This document shows, piece after piece, positions 1 to 9,522 of a DNA stretch of 64,000 nt; position 1 is the stretch's first letter; every line of letters starts with the position of its first letter. The position numbers and the translations under genes were made by a program. This stretch comes from Aurantiochytrium sp. KH105 (lineage: Eukaryota > Sar > Bigyra > Thraustochytrida > Thraustochytriidae): NCBI GenBank assembly GCA_003116975.1, contig BGKB01000025.1:248001-312000 (forward strand), in the 5' to 3' direction. The notes under the pieces were generated by a model. It was given only the letters and a program-made list of their open reading frames with translations. It was not told where the DNA came from and made no database searches.

Positions 1-1620
1 GCCGAGGAGGCCTTGATAAGGCCAATCAGGCGCTCCAAAATCGGCTGCGTGAAGTTGCCGAGAAGTTCAGCACCCTTACCATCCTCGAAACCTGAGCAAA
101 AGTAGGCGACAGCCAGAGCGCCCTTGCTCGCAAAGGCCCACTGCGCGGGCGACTTGCTCTGGGGCGGCTCGAGGGTCTTGGTGATGCACTCAAGGAGCAT
201 GGGACCAAAGAGCGTTTGCACATTCGGGCGCTCGTTGTTGCCGCTCGAGTCAAAGCCGGTCTCGTCAGAGTCCTCATCCTCGTCGTAAAGCGTGCTGGCG
301 TCAGAGTACACAAAGAGCAGGGTGCTGAGCGTGTCGAGCGCCACGTGGCGCACACGCATTTTCGTGTTCGGGTTGTTGACAAAGGGCACAAGGCGTTCGA
401 GAACAGACTGCAGGTTCTCGTAGAGCAACTTGCCCGAAGTATAGGCCAACGAGTTGAGCGCGCTGATGCCGGCACGCTCGCGGCGCCAGTCGCCCGAGGC
501 AGCAAGAAGCTGATGGATCATAGGGAAGAGCAGGGGCACGGTAAGGTCCTCGCCAATGTTCTCGATCAGGAGATAGAGGGCGCGGAAACCATGGTCGTAC
601 AGGGTGTCTTCCGTGGCGGCGCCCTCGACCTTGGCAAAGTCGTCCTCGTCCTCGTCCTCGTCGACACTAAGCGTGAGGCGGATGCAGCTCTCGAGCAGGC
701 TCTTGATGAGCTCCTGATTGGCCTTAATGGCAAGAGGAAGCTCCATGGCGATCTGCACACACACCTCGAGGCTCTGCTTTTGCACGTCCTCCGAGCCGTT
801 GTTGGCAGCGGCGGCACCGAGCTCGAGCATGGTCTTAACGAGAGGCTCAGCCACGTTGCTCTTGTGAACGAGACGAGGCTGGTTCTGAATCATCTCAATG
901 ACGGACTCGCACCACTTGAGCAAGAGTTCCTCATTATTGCCCACAGCGGTGACAACATTGAGCGCCGCAGGCACGATGGCATGGAACTCGGAAGCATCGT
1001 CCTCGTCGAGAAAGGTGAGCAGACACGCACCCGCCGAGACGGCCGCGATGCGCACCTGGATACTGTCATTGGGTGGTGACGTCATGAGTTTAGTCAGGAG
1101 ATCGCGCAATTCAAAGGGGGTGCTGCCCACCTCGACCTTGGGAGGAACAGTCTTCATGAGTTCTTCGATCGTGACGACTGCCACATGCGCCGTTGCGCCA
1201 CCTTCGTCGGAGCTCGAGCACATTTGCGCAAGGTTACCGAGCAGCGTGGGCCAATGATCATTGCCATTTGGGTCAAAGGACATGCGTGCGACCTGGGCCA
1301 CAATCTGACTGACTTGGCGCTTGGTCTTGGGCGTGGGTGCGGACTGCAGCCTGCCGAGGAGCACGCTACGAAGGTTCTCCTTTTCGTCGTTGCTCAAGGT
1401 CTTCCACCACTTCTCTCCGGTCTTTTTCCGAGTAAGTTGGCCGCGGAAGAGCACGGCGCCGAACTGGCAGATGGCCGCGTCTGGGCTAACGAGCACAAGC
1501 TGCAGGAGATTGTTCATGGTCGACCTGACATCGCTCGCCAACGCCTGCACGAACTGCTTCTCGGCGGCATCGCGCTCCGCGTTGTTGTTCGACTGCAGGC
1601 TCCGCAGCAGACCCTCCATG
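1..1620 (-). CDS. Importin-5 (karyopherin beta-3) like nuclear transport receptor, N-terminal part
   Basis: An open frame runs from the ATG at 1620 to the left edge without a stop, giving the first 540 residues; full-length importin-5 is about 1,100. The protein is a chain of HEAT-type helical pairs starting EGLLRSLQS, with a conserved stretch FDPNGNDHWP near residue 120 that matches importin-5 (ID.DGN.QWP in animals). An acidic loop DEDEDEDD lies near residue 320, where importin-5 also carries one, and it is followed by a GDWRRERAGI helix typical of karyopherin HEAT repeats. By family knowledge it binds RanGTP and carries ribosomal proteins and histones through nuclear pores. No intron is needed. 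The gene is cut by the window edge, so the cargo-binding C-terminal half is unseen. Importin-4 is the main alternative. Confidence 0.85.
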
Positions 1621-2671
1621 GTTTCTCCCGTTGCTCGTGGACTTGGTCGCCACCACTCGTGCGTCTCGTCTCGGACCTCGCCTCTCCTTCAGACCGCGCC
1701 GCCGCAGTCACCGCCGCAGGGACGGCGGGATGGCGAGCGGGGGCCGCGCGTGCGCGACTGAGAGAGCGAGCGAACGTGCGTGCTTGCTTGCGTGCGTGCG
1801 TGCGTACGTGCGTGCGTGCGTGCGTGCGTGCGGCGTACGAGTCGCGACTCGCAGCGCCTGGCTGGTGTTTCTGGTCTGCGCCGTCTCCGCCAGCCGATCT
1901 CCCGCGGGGGCACTCTGCGAGTGTCAACGAAAAGCTAGTGCAGGTCTACATACTAGATCAATACACGATTTGGATTTAGGTCCACCCAAATTCCCAGTAT
2001 ACACCCGTCTAGAATCCGAGGTGATTCCGCGCCGACCCGAGTCCTTTACTGTCGTTGGGGCCGGAGAGGCAGGCTCCGGCTACGCAAACGAGGCCGGCGA
2101 TGGCCGAGGACGCTGGCAAGGTGGAAAACGCCCGAAACGGAGTCCCCGGAGCGTGTCCTTGGACGGCGAGGGTCCTGAACCGCTTTGCGGTCATCGTGAC
2201 CTCGAAAAGGCTTGAGTACCGGTACCTGGTACCAAGCCGAGTAGACAGGTGGTACCAAACCGGATTCGCCACGTCGCGGGTCGACAAAGCGCCAACCACC
2301 ACGAGCACGAGCACAAGCACGAGCGCAAGAAGCGCGAGCAGCAAGGCAGGCAAGAAGACAGCAAGAAGGCGGGCGGGACGAGAGAGGTACGTGCGAGGCA
2401 AAGACCGACCGGCTCGCGCAAGTGGGCGTGCAGGCGGGCAAAGCGAGGGGGCGGCAGGCGAAGAATGCGCCGACCAACCTAACGACCCTGCCTTGATCCA
2501 TGGAGGATAATTTGTGCGTCGCGCACGGGCGGACGGGCAAGGATGAGTGAAGGGGTGCAGGTGCAAGGGTGCGAGGGATGGAACGTGAACTGACGGCTGC
2601 GACGCTTTATCTACGATCTTCTTCATCTGCAAAGACAAGAAGAAGAAGAAGAAGAAAAACACATTTTCAAA
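1621..2671. other. Divergent intergenic region between importin and the acidic protein gene
   Basis: No convincing gene. Just upstream of the importin ATG lies a GCGT microsatellite. Three GGTACC palindromes sit at 2221, 2228 and 2251; the last two belong to a 12-base direct repeat, TGGTACCAARCC. The stretch from 2636 to 2655 next to the downstream ATG is a GAA-type purine tract. Long open frames on both strands here are low-complexity and lack recognisable domains. Confidence 0.6.
1785..1832. repeat. GCGT/TGCG microsatellite upstream of importin gene
   Basis: About a dozen tandem copies of the tetranucleotide TGCG with a few substitutions, starting roughly 165 bases upstream of the importin start codon. 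It is one of many short tandem repeats in 5' flanks of this window. Confidence 0.85.
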
Positions 2672-3424
2672 ATGGAGGCCATTGTGGGACTCATGACCAA
2701 GGTTGGTCCCATTGTGCAGACGGTGCTGATGACCGAGGCGGGCGAGTTCGAGGAGATCACCATGGACATGACGCCAGCCAAAGATGAAATCACCAAGCGT
2801 CTGCAGGGTCGAGCCACCTTTCTTGGCAAATTCAGGGAACAAAATGTTGTTCTGATGACCGTACGGGACCCTGTCGAAGACCTGCACAAGGTGAATGCCG
2901 GAAAGCTGCCGTACCCGTTTAACGAGCTGCCCGAGGCTGTGCGCGGTGCAGTGCTGCTCGTCAAGATGGGCGACGACGCCGAGCCGGAGACATTTACTCT
3001 CAAGGACTTTGAAACCCTTTCTGCCACCCAAAAAGAAAAGCTCGAAAAGGGCATCAACGAGGACGCCGTTGAGGACGCCGGTGATGACGCCGAGGTCGCC
3101 CAGGAAGAGGAAGATGACGAAGAGGAAGATGACGAGGACTTTGATGGCGAGGGTGACGAGGACGAGGACGACGATGAGGACGACGATGAGGATGACGACG
3201 GCAACGAGGATGAGGAAAATGACGACGACGACGATGAGGACGAGAAAGATGAGAACGAGGAGGACGAGGACAAGGCTGTGGATGACGCTGAAGAGGCCTC
3301 GGACGAGAAGCCCGTGGAGGCTGATTCTTCCGAAGCAGACAATGCGACGAAGCGCAAGCCCGAGGTCGACGCTGCGCCTGACAGCGCCAAAAAGGCAAAA
3401 ACCTCTGCGCCAACAGAGGCCTAA
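2672..3424 (+). CDS. Conserved N-terminal domain protein with long acidic tail and nuclear-type C-terminus
   Basis: A 250-residue protein starting at the ATG at 2672, preceded by a GAA-rich leader. Residues 1-115 form a compact domain with the pattern DMTPAKDEITKRL...RATFLG, followed by PYPFNELPE.VRGAVLLVKM and EPETFTLKDFE. This resembles a small domain of unknown function that I recall from algal and stramenopile proteins (possibly Pfam DUF5880); I could not check the match. Residues about 120-205 are almost entirely Asp and Glu. The tail (KRKPEVDAAPDSAKKAK) looks like a bipartite nuclear localisation signal. Acidic tails of this kind occur in histone chaperones and nucleolar proteins, but this is only an analogy. 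Function unknown. Confidence 0.8.
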   Translation: MEAIVGLMTKVGPIVQTVLMTEAGEFEEITMDMTPAKDEITKRLQGRATFLGKFREQNVVLMTVRDPVEDLHKVNAGKLPYPFNELPEAVRGAVLLVKMGDDAEPETFTLKDFETLSATQKEKLEKGINEDAVEDAGDDAEVAQEEEDDEEEDDEDFDGEGDEDEDDDEDDDEDDDGNEDEENDDDDDEDEKDENEEDEDKAVDDAEEASDEKPVEADSSEADNATKRKPEVDAAPDSAKKAKTSAPTEA

Positions 3425-3684
3425 GCAACAATTCCAAACAAAATCTCTTTCGTGTGATCTTTTTCCAAGGGATTTGTAAGCAGACAATGTCTTCCTTGAG
3501 CAAATACAAGAGAAAGTCGAACTGTTGCCATTTGCATGTATCACATTTACAATTTTGAATTCGAACATTTCCTTTTGTTCAACTATACACGCAATTTGTC
3601 ATATTAGAGCTGCAATCCCTTGCGAGAGAGTCTCAAACTGATTTACATACCACGCTGTGTCAACTTGCGTTACTATTTACAATC

Positions 3685-5229
3685 TTAATCTTGTTCACTT
3701 ACTTCGGGATAAGCCTCACCAGCACCCTCGTCGTCTTCGTACATTGGACCGACCTCGGGATATGCATTGTATTCCCCGTCTTGGAAACTTGGTCCAACTT
3801 CTGGGTAAGCACTTGCTTCCCCACCTTCGTGTGGCATCGATGGACCAACCTCCGGATATGCGGTCTTGTTTCCTTCGTCTTGGGAACTTGGTCCAACTTC
3901 TGGGTAAGTACTGGCTTCCCCGCCTTCGCTTTGCATTGATGGGCCAACTTCCGGATATGCGGTCTTGTTCCCTCCGTCCTGAAAACTAGGTCCGATCTCT
4001 GGGCGGATTGTTGAACTACCCTTGACGTGCTTGATGACTCGAGAAGTATCCACGTCAGTATGCACAGTGGCTGATTCGACTTGGTCCAAGGCTGGTGAAA
4101 CACCGTCGCGTACATGAGTTAAAAGAGTCTTGTCGCCAGCATATTGAGACCGAGATGGATCCTCATGAAGGGCCGTTGGACTTTGCTGCAGCGTCTCACG
4201 ATTCCTCGTTTCGACTTGCTCTCGTTTCGCAAGAACCGCGCTTGTGTCGATTTGATAGTCTTCTTCAACGTCAGAGAAAATGTCCCCGTCGTCATCGTCA
4301 TCCTGATTTTCAATACCACTATTGGCAGCAAGATTTTTCGGATGATGATGATGATCATGATGATTGGCCTCTGCGTCTCCTGAATGAGTGTCACGGACGT
4401 TTTCGTTGTCGGATTTTGCAGATGATCTTTCTGACCAGGCGCGCCAAGCAAGGGACGATGGCTTTGGAGGATGTAAAGGTATCAAAGCTATTGGTTCCGT
4501 TGTACGCGGCTTCAATCGTGGAATCCTCTCGTTGGGGCTGTAGATAAAATGCAAAGCCCCAGGCGCAAAGGGCGGACGCGAACGCGCGCGAATAAAATTA
4601 TGATCACGTTGATTGCGCGCAAGGCAAGCATGAACAATGCTCACAGCTGCACTGGAGACTTGGACTGCACCGCTGCGTTGTGCCGCAGCTTCTTCTTCGC
4701 GGCGAATCTCTTCCCGGCGTTTTCGAACCTGGTCGAGGTCAAGCCCTCGCTTGAGGTGACCAAAATCTTCACCGTTGTCGTCCGTTGGTCCCACAACGCT
4801 AGCGTACTCGCTGGCATGGTCTACGGCGTCAACGAGCCCCCCGCGACCAGCTCGGCGCTCCGCGGCACGGTCCCTGTACAACTGGGTCTTCTCCCCTTTG
4901 GGACCCTCCGAGGCCTCATTCTGCACTTCCGCGTCGCGGCCTTGCTGATTTGATCTTCGGCCATTTCCGTCGAGGTCGAAGCGATTCGCATCGACGTCCT
5001 CGTGGCCGTTATTCAAAGTGTCCTCTGCATCATCGTCGTGCATGTTGCGGTCATCGAGGTCGTTGTCAAGGTCATCGTCGTCGTCGAACTGGCGCTCCTG
5101 GCCATGAGCTTGGCGCTTCGAGTGCCGGCGGCGCGCGGCGTCACGGTGGACCTCGTGCATCACAGCGGCGTCTACCTTGCGGCCCATGATGTCCGCGGCT
5201 CCCGCGAGCCGCGGTCGCTTGCGCTCCAT
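3685..5229 (-). CDS. RED/IK-like spliceosomal B-complex protein with C-terminal YPEVGP repeats
   Basis: The ATG at 5229 (MERKRPRL) gives 514 residues; the frame stays open upstream only through a non-ATG codon. Residues about 113-185 match the RED core: YRDRAAERRAG, then VGPT, then HLKRGLDLDQVRKRREEI (animal RED has YRDRAKERR...VGPT...HLVKGLDFALLQKVRAEI). Residues about 205-255 align with the next RED block (CL.RN...F.PG...F.Y), so this segment is coding and not an intron. By family knowledge RED acts with SMU1 in the spliceosomal B complex. The C-terminus holds seven imperfect copies of a 15-17 residue unit (Y-P-E-V-G-P-S plus acidic residues), apparently an amplified form of the short Tyr/Pro-containing C-terminal motif of RED. 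His-rich and Asp-rich runs occupy the middle. Confidence 0.8.
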   Translation of the reverse strand: MERKRPRLAGAADIMGRKVDAAVMHEVHRDAARRRHSKRQAHGQERQFDDDDDLDNDLDDRNMHDDDAEDTLNNGHEDVDANRFDLDGNGRRSNQQGRDAEVQNEASEGPKGEKTQLYRDRAAERRAGRGGLVDAVDHASEYASVVGPTDDNGEDFGHLKRGLDLDQVRKRREEIRREEEAAAQRSGAVQVSSAAVSIVHACLARNQRDHNFIRARSRPPFAPGALHFIYSPNERIPRLKPRTTEPIALIPLHPPKPSSLAWRAWSERSSAKSDNENVRDTHSGDAEANHHDHHHHPKNLAANSGIENQDDDDDGDIFSDVEEDYQIDTSAVLAKREQVETRNRETLQQSPTALHEDPSRSQYAGDKTLLTHVRDGVSPALDQVESATVHTDVDTSRVIKHVKGSSTIRPEIGPSFQDGGNKTAYPEVGPSMQSEGGEASTYPEVGPSSQDEGNKTAYPEVGPSMPHEGGEASAYPEVGPSFQDGEYNAYPEVGPMYEDDEGAGEAYPEVSEQD

Positions 5230-5492
5230 CTTGCGCCGGCGACTGGCACGGGTGGCTTGGCGTAGCCCCAAGTCGATCTGCGCGCTCAACTCGAGCGAGC
5301 TCCCTTGCTCGTGGCCACGGAATAAAAGTAAAGAGCAAAACAGCAAGCTGCGACGCGCAGCGCAACGCAGTGCGACAAAAGAGGTGGTGGCGCGCGAACC
5401 ACTCCCGACGTATCAGTCGACGACAATCTCGGCGCTCGTCGTTCGTGTGTGGCCGCGTAAGAAAGGAGTAAAAGGAGAAGAAGAAGGAGAAG
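5230..5492. promoter_or_regulatory. Short bidirectional intergenic region (RED / methyltransferase)
   Basis: Only 263 bases separate the two divergent ATGs at 5229 and 5493, so both promoters must overlap here unless transcription starts inside a neighbour. The right end is a GGAGAAGAAG-type purine leader, like that before several other starts in this window. I see no clear TATA box. Confidence 0.4.
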
Positions 5493-6599
5493 ATGGCGGC
5501 CATGGCCACGGAGCACGAGCAGGACGAGGACCTGGCCGAGCTGCTGGCGGCGCTGGAGCCGTTGCCACTGCAGTTCCTGGACCAGATGCTGGGTGGCATG
5601 CTCTTCCCCAATGGTGTGGTGGGAGACCTGCAACAATGGCGGGGAAATACGGGGCTGGCCGAGTCTCTTCGCAACATGTACCTGCGCAAGGCCTTTGGCC
5701 GCGGCGAAGCCTACGAACGCGGTCTACAGCGCGCTGCAGATCCAGGGTATTTGCCCTCGAGACAAGATCTCATCGAACTCTTTGGCCTTCAGAGACCAGC
5801 GCCAGAGAATTGGCAGCGCGCAGGCCCCAAGGACCACCTCAAACGCAAACAGGATCTCATGCGTCAGGCTCTGGCCGCGCAGCCTCCAGGCAGCGTGCAA
5901 GGCTGGTCTCTCGAGGATAAACTCGAGGCTCTGGGATGCGCCATTTGGGGTCGTGGGGCATTTAACCTTGTGGCGGAGGAGACCGGGCGGTACGAATTCT
6001 ACACGCGCGAGTACATTGAGTCTTTGGCGCGATATGTGCATGAACGGCTCGAGGCCCTCGGGGCGGCTCGGGGTGGTGCCTCTGGAGATCTCGTCGAGGT
6101 TGGTGCCGGCAGCGGCTCGTTGACCTTTTTTCTCAATGCTGCGCTGGAGAAACTTGGCTCCAGACATCGCTGTCTCGCTACGGATCCAGACTTGCGACCC
6201 GCACCACGACAGCGCGCTGGACCATCCGGAGAATCAGGCAGCTACACCATCGACCCACTCAACGTATCGCAGGCGCTTTCCAAGTACAGTCCGGTCATAG
6301 TCCTTTGCGCATGGATGCCGATGGACACCGATTGGTCAAGCGAGTTTCGAAAATGCGCATCTGTTCAAGAGTACGTGCTTGTTGGCGAGGCAGACTTTGG
6401 CGCTTGTGGCCATAACTGGCTTACGTGGGGCAATGCAGAGTTTCGTGATGAAGGCAAACACGAAAACACTGCGCCTTTTCATGCAGAGGGGTGGAGTCGG
6501 GTGGATTTACCCGATATCTCGAGATGGCAGATGCAGCGCTACGATAGCGACCACTATGCTGGAAATTCCATCACTGTTTCCTTTCGCCGATCTCCATGA
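5493..6599 (+). CDS. SAM-dependent methyltransferase-like protein, uncharacterised family
   Basis: A 368-residue protein. A motif I-like SAM-binding loop, LVEVGAGSGSLTFFL, lies at residues about 199-213, and an acidic motif-like segment (CLATDPD) follows about 25 residues later. A conserved block PVIVLCAWMPMDTDW and then EYVLVGE...GHNWLTWG lies in the C-terminal half; I recall this arrangement from plant, fungal and protist hypothetical proteins, but no substrate is known to me. The N-terminal 150 residues are helical and may recognise substrate. No signal peptide or membrane segment is visible. An in-frame ATG three codons downstream is an alternative start. It converges on the E2 gene with 148 bases between stop codons. 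Confidence 0.7.
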   Translation: MAAMATEHEQDEDLAELLAALEPLPLQFLDQMLGGMLFPNGVVGDLQQWRGNTGLAESLRNMYLRKAFGRGEAYERGLQRAADPGYLPSRQDLIELFGLQRPAPENWQRAGPKDHLKRKQDLMRQALAAQPPGSVQGWSLEDKLEALGCAIWGRGAFNLVAEETGRYEFYTREYIESLARYVHERLEALGAARGGASGDLVEVGAGSGSLTFFLNAALEKLGSRHRCLATDPDLRPAPRQRAGPSGESGSYTIDPLNVSQALSKYSPVIVLCAWMPMDTDWSSEFRKCASVQEYVLVGEADFGACGHNWLTWGNAEFRDEGKHENTAPFHAEGWSRVDLPDISRWQMQRYDSDHYAGNSITVSFRRSP

Positions 6600-6747
6600 C
6601 GAGGTCTCGGCTCGACGCGAGGTATGCTCTCCGACTATGTTTTCGTAAGGATACTATCCGTCATACGGGGGGAGGGTTCCGGATGGAAAAGAAGAGGAGC
6701 TACACCGACCTCCCAATCAAACTTGAAGGGATAAAATCTTTTACTTC

Positions 6748-9522
6748 TTAGACAAGGCTAATGGTTTCCGTTGGCGCCCTCTTCTGAGTTGGAGGTGGCG
6801 CATCAGACACGAGATCAATGGTTACTTCTCCAGAAGCGCCGACTAAAGAGGACAACGACGACGACGACGAAGACGAAGAAGATGAGGAGGACGACGATGA
6901 CGACGACGACGACGAGGATGAAGAAGATGACGAAGCGGTTGCGCCTGCGGCACCAGCACTTGATGCAGACGTAGCAGAAGTAGGCGCTTGCTTCGAACTT
7001 TCAAATTTCTGCAGAGCTTTTCGAATTTCTGCAATAATTTTGAGCAGCTTCGCGTCTGCGGCGCGGTGCACGTGGGGAGGCGTATACGGCACAAACCCGT
7101 TAAAAAGGTCCTCGGAGTTATCATAGAAGCTCGCCTGCATGGTAGCATACTCATCATTTCCTTCCTTCTCTCCATCGTCGTCGACTTTGTCGCCCCACTT
7201 GTCGAGTTCTCCTTCGTCATCAAAGTACTTGTGCGTTCCGTAAAAGCCCTCCATCATGGTGGCCCATTTGCTCATCGCATTGCCATAGAAAGTTTTACTG
7301 AACGTTTTTGCCTTCGCTTGATACGTTGCCTCCTGACTCTTTTGTGCACTTCCTGAAGATGTGGGGCTCGGCTTAGATAATTGATACCATTGCTCGCACT
7401 GATCAGAAATGACCTGCTTCTTTAACGAGAAGTGAATGTCCAGCACGTCGCGAAAAAGGTATGGCGGGTTCTTGATCATATCGAGAATTCCCCAGCGGAG
7501 CGTATCGCGCCGGATGGCCTGATTGTAAGCGTCAGAGCACGCCTTGCCCGAAGCCGTGCCCATCGTGCTTTCAAAGCCCGGTTCGTTAAAGTATGGCTGT
7601 TCGACAAAAATGAGCGCTTGGATCGAAATCAGAACCTGCAGAAGCGTGCTTGTTCCCGGCGTCCAACCAGGACCACTCCATGTTCCCAGCAAAGAGAGAC
7701 AAACCTTGCCGTTGGCGTAAAGATTCGGATTGAACCGTACCGAGCCTCCGCCCGTCGTCTTGAAGATCGCAAGTGGAGGCTTGTTCGGGTACTCGGGTGG
7801 AAAGTAAAAGTCGAACAGAAAGGCACCATTTGCGTAAGGCGTATCTTCAGGGCCCAAAATGAGCACGGAGATGACGTCGAACCGCGTCTCGTCGACACGC
7901 GCAAAGATACCACTTCCCCAGGACATGGGAAGACTCGTGCGAAGCGTTGAGATTTCGCGCGTGATTTTCCGCATGCGTTGTACGCTTGCCGAGCCGTTCG
8001 TTCGCCAGCTGAGAGCTTCCTGAAGGTAGTGGTACCTTACCGTGGGCTTTGGACGCGTTTGCGCAAGGTCCAGGAGGGCCACCGGGCGAAACTGAATGTC
8101 GCGGAGCGTGTCAACATATAGAGCCTTGCGCTGAGCATCATCGAGAGACCCAGCCGCCCCGGTGCGCAAGAGCGAACGGCGCTCGGATTTCTTGCGGGGA
8201 CGCAGCGCCGCCAAAGTATCGCGGTAGTATCGATGGGCTTGCAGAGCCTTGGTGATGCGGTCAATGGATTCGTGGAAGTTGGTAAAAAATTGGTAGGACA
8301 TATCATCTGCCGCTTGAGAGCCTTTCGTGGCGAGCACGTCACGCAACGAGTCCGAGCTGAGCTCATCCGATCGAGCGTGCTCAGCCAAAAGTAGCTTGCC
8401 TTGAGCATCAAGTTTGGTCATGTGCGAGAGCGCGGAAGTGACTGGTGAAGTGCTCGAGGGCACTGGGCCAGCAGAAGCATTTCCTGGAGTTCCCTCGTCC
8501 AGAATCTCGGTCAGGTCTTCCTCCGCTCCTTTCGGGGCGACAAGGAGACCTGGGAGACCCGTGTGAATAGGCTGCGATCCGAGAAAGTTGGTGATCTTGA
8601 GCAAGCTTTGGTAAAGAGTATGGCGCTCCGCTACATCGATTGTGCTGTCGTTGTTCCATAGCGAGCACAATATGCCAACGAACGAAAGCTTTCCACTTGC
8701 AGGGTACCTTTCAGTCTTGTCAAAGAGACGCTTCTTCGAGCCACGACCTTTTGACATGGAGTCCGCAAAGCGATGGACTTCCGCAAGAGGCATACGCAGC
8801 AAACCAGCAAGTCCAAGCACCATATGAGACTTGTCTTTGCTAGCGTCCGCAACGCTTGTTTCGAATGTGGATTGAAATTCGTTGAGGGCTTGACTCAGAG
8901 CCTCATCTGCCTTGCGCTCGCGCTCGACGGCCGCCTTGCGAGCAGATTTCGAACGGGCATCGAGATCCACGCTTCCGCCATAACCAGTGCCAGAGACGAA
9001 GCCAGATCTCGGCCTAAAGTGCGAGGCGCGGGCTTTCTTGCGAGATCGCGAGGACGACTTTTTACCCTCGCTGTGTTTCACAAACTCTACAGCGACCGCA
9101 GTCAGGCTGTCAGTCAGAGCTTTGAGCTTTTGCGCAGCGAGGCCCGCTTTGGCTGTGTCCGTGCAAAACCGCTCAAATTGCGCGCGATCTAGAACCACAG
9201 ACAGATGATCTACAGGCTGCTTTTTTAGTATCTCGCCCTCCGCAGGGTCCGCGCTTCGTTCGCTCGCAGTGAGGTCGATTGCCGTCTCCTCAGCGGGCGT
9301 GGTTCCCTCTACAGCGGGGGATGCTGCCTCGAGGTCATCATCCAGGCACACGAGCGAGCCGGTGCTCTGGCGTCGCAATGCGGACTGCGCGTTTCGTCTT
9401 TCCCTCCTTCTCGACGTCTTGGTCATGCTTGTGGTGGTGGTCGTCGTCGTCAAGTTCGCCGGAGTCGTCAAGGTCGCCGTGGTTGTGCTTGTCGCCGCGA
9501 AGTCGCCTCGCGAGCTCGCCAT
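6748..9522 (-). CDS. BIRC6/UBE2O-type ubiquitin-conjugating enzyme (E2)
   Basis: 924 residues from the ATG at 9522. The E2 fold lies at residues about 512-680. It contains RFNPNLYANGKVCLSLLGTW with the likely catalytic Cys at residue 608, then LLQVLISIQALIF and PYFNEPGFE. These blocks match BIRC6 (BRUCE) more closely than ordinary class I E2s, as does the following segment (WGILDMIKNPP...CEQWY). The N-terminal half is Ser/Thr-rich and Lys-rich and shows no BIR domain, so this is far shorter than the ~4,800-residue animal BIRC6. The C-terminus carries a long polyserine tract. Two SUMO-interaction-like strings (AIDLT near the N-terminus, TIDLVSD near the C-terminus) are visible. Expected role: E2 or hybrid E2/E3 ubiquitin transfer. 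Confidence 0.85.
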   Translation of the reverse strand: MASSRGDFAATSTTTATLTTPANLTTTTTTTSMTKTSRRRERRNAQSALRRQSTGSLVCLDDDLEAASPAVEGTTPAEETAIDLTASERSADPAEGEILKKQPVDHLSVVLDRAQFERFCTDTAKAGLAAQKLKALTDSLTAVAVEFVKHSEGKKSSSRSRKKARASHFRPRSGFVSGTGYGGSVDLDARSKSARKAAVERERKADEALSQALNEFQSTFETSVADASKDKSHMVLGLAGLLRMPLAEVHRFADSMSKGRGSKKRLFDKTERYPASGKLSFVGILCSLWNNDSTIDVAERHTLYQSLLKITNFLGSQPIHTGLPGLLVAPKGAEEDLTEILDEGTPGNASAGPVPSSTSPVTSALSHMTKLDAQGKLLLAEHARSDELSSDSLRDVLATKGSQAADDMSYQFFTNFHESIDRITKALQAHRYYRDTLAALRPRKKSERRSLLRTGAAGSLDDAQRKALYVDTLRDIQFRPVALLDLAQTRPKPTVRYHYLQEALSWRTNGSASVQRMRKITREISTLRTSLPMSWGSGIFARVDETRFDVISVLILGPEDTPYANGAFLFDFYFPPEYPNKPPLAIFKTTGGGSVRFNPNLYANGKVCLSLLGTWSGPGWTPGTSTLLQVLISIQALIFVEQPYFNEPGFESTMGTASGKACSDAYNQAIRRDTLRWGILDMIKNPPYLFRDVLDIHFSLKKQVISDQCEQWYQLSKPSPTSSGSAQKSQEATYQAKAKTFSKTFYGNAMSKWATMMEGFYGTHKYFDDEGELDKWGDKVDDDGEKEGNDEYATMQASFYDNSEDLFNGFVPYTPPHVHRAADAKLLKIIAEIRKALQKFESSKQAPTSATSASSAGAAGATASSSSSSSSSSSSSSSSSSSSSSSSSSLSSLVGASGEVTIDLVSDAPPPTQKRAPTETISLV

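Noticed and set aside
216-1079. 287-codon plus-strand frame
   Set aside because: Antisense to the importin frame; no recognisable domain, and the minus strand gives a convincing karyopherin.
2009-3568. 519-codon minus-strand frame
   Set aside because: It owes its length to the Asp/Glu codon run of the acidic protein read antisense (Val/Leu/Ile-rich) and has no domain.
4560-4700. Possible intron inside the RED gene
   Set aside because: The frame is open throughout and residues 205-255 align with a conserved RED block.
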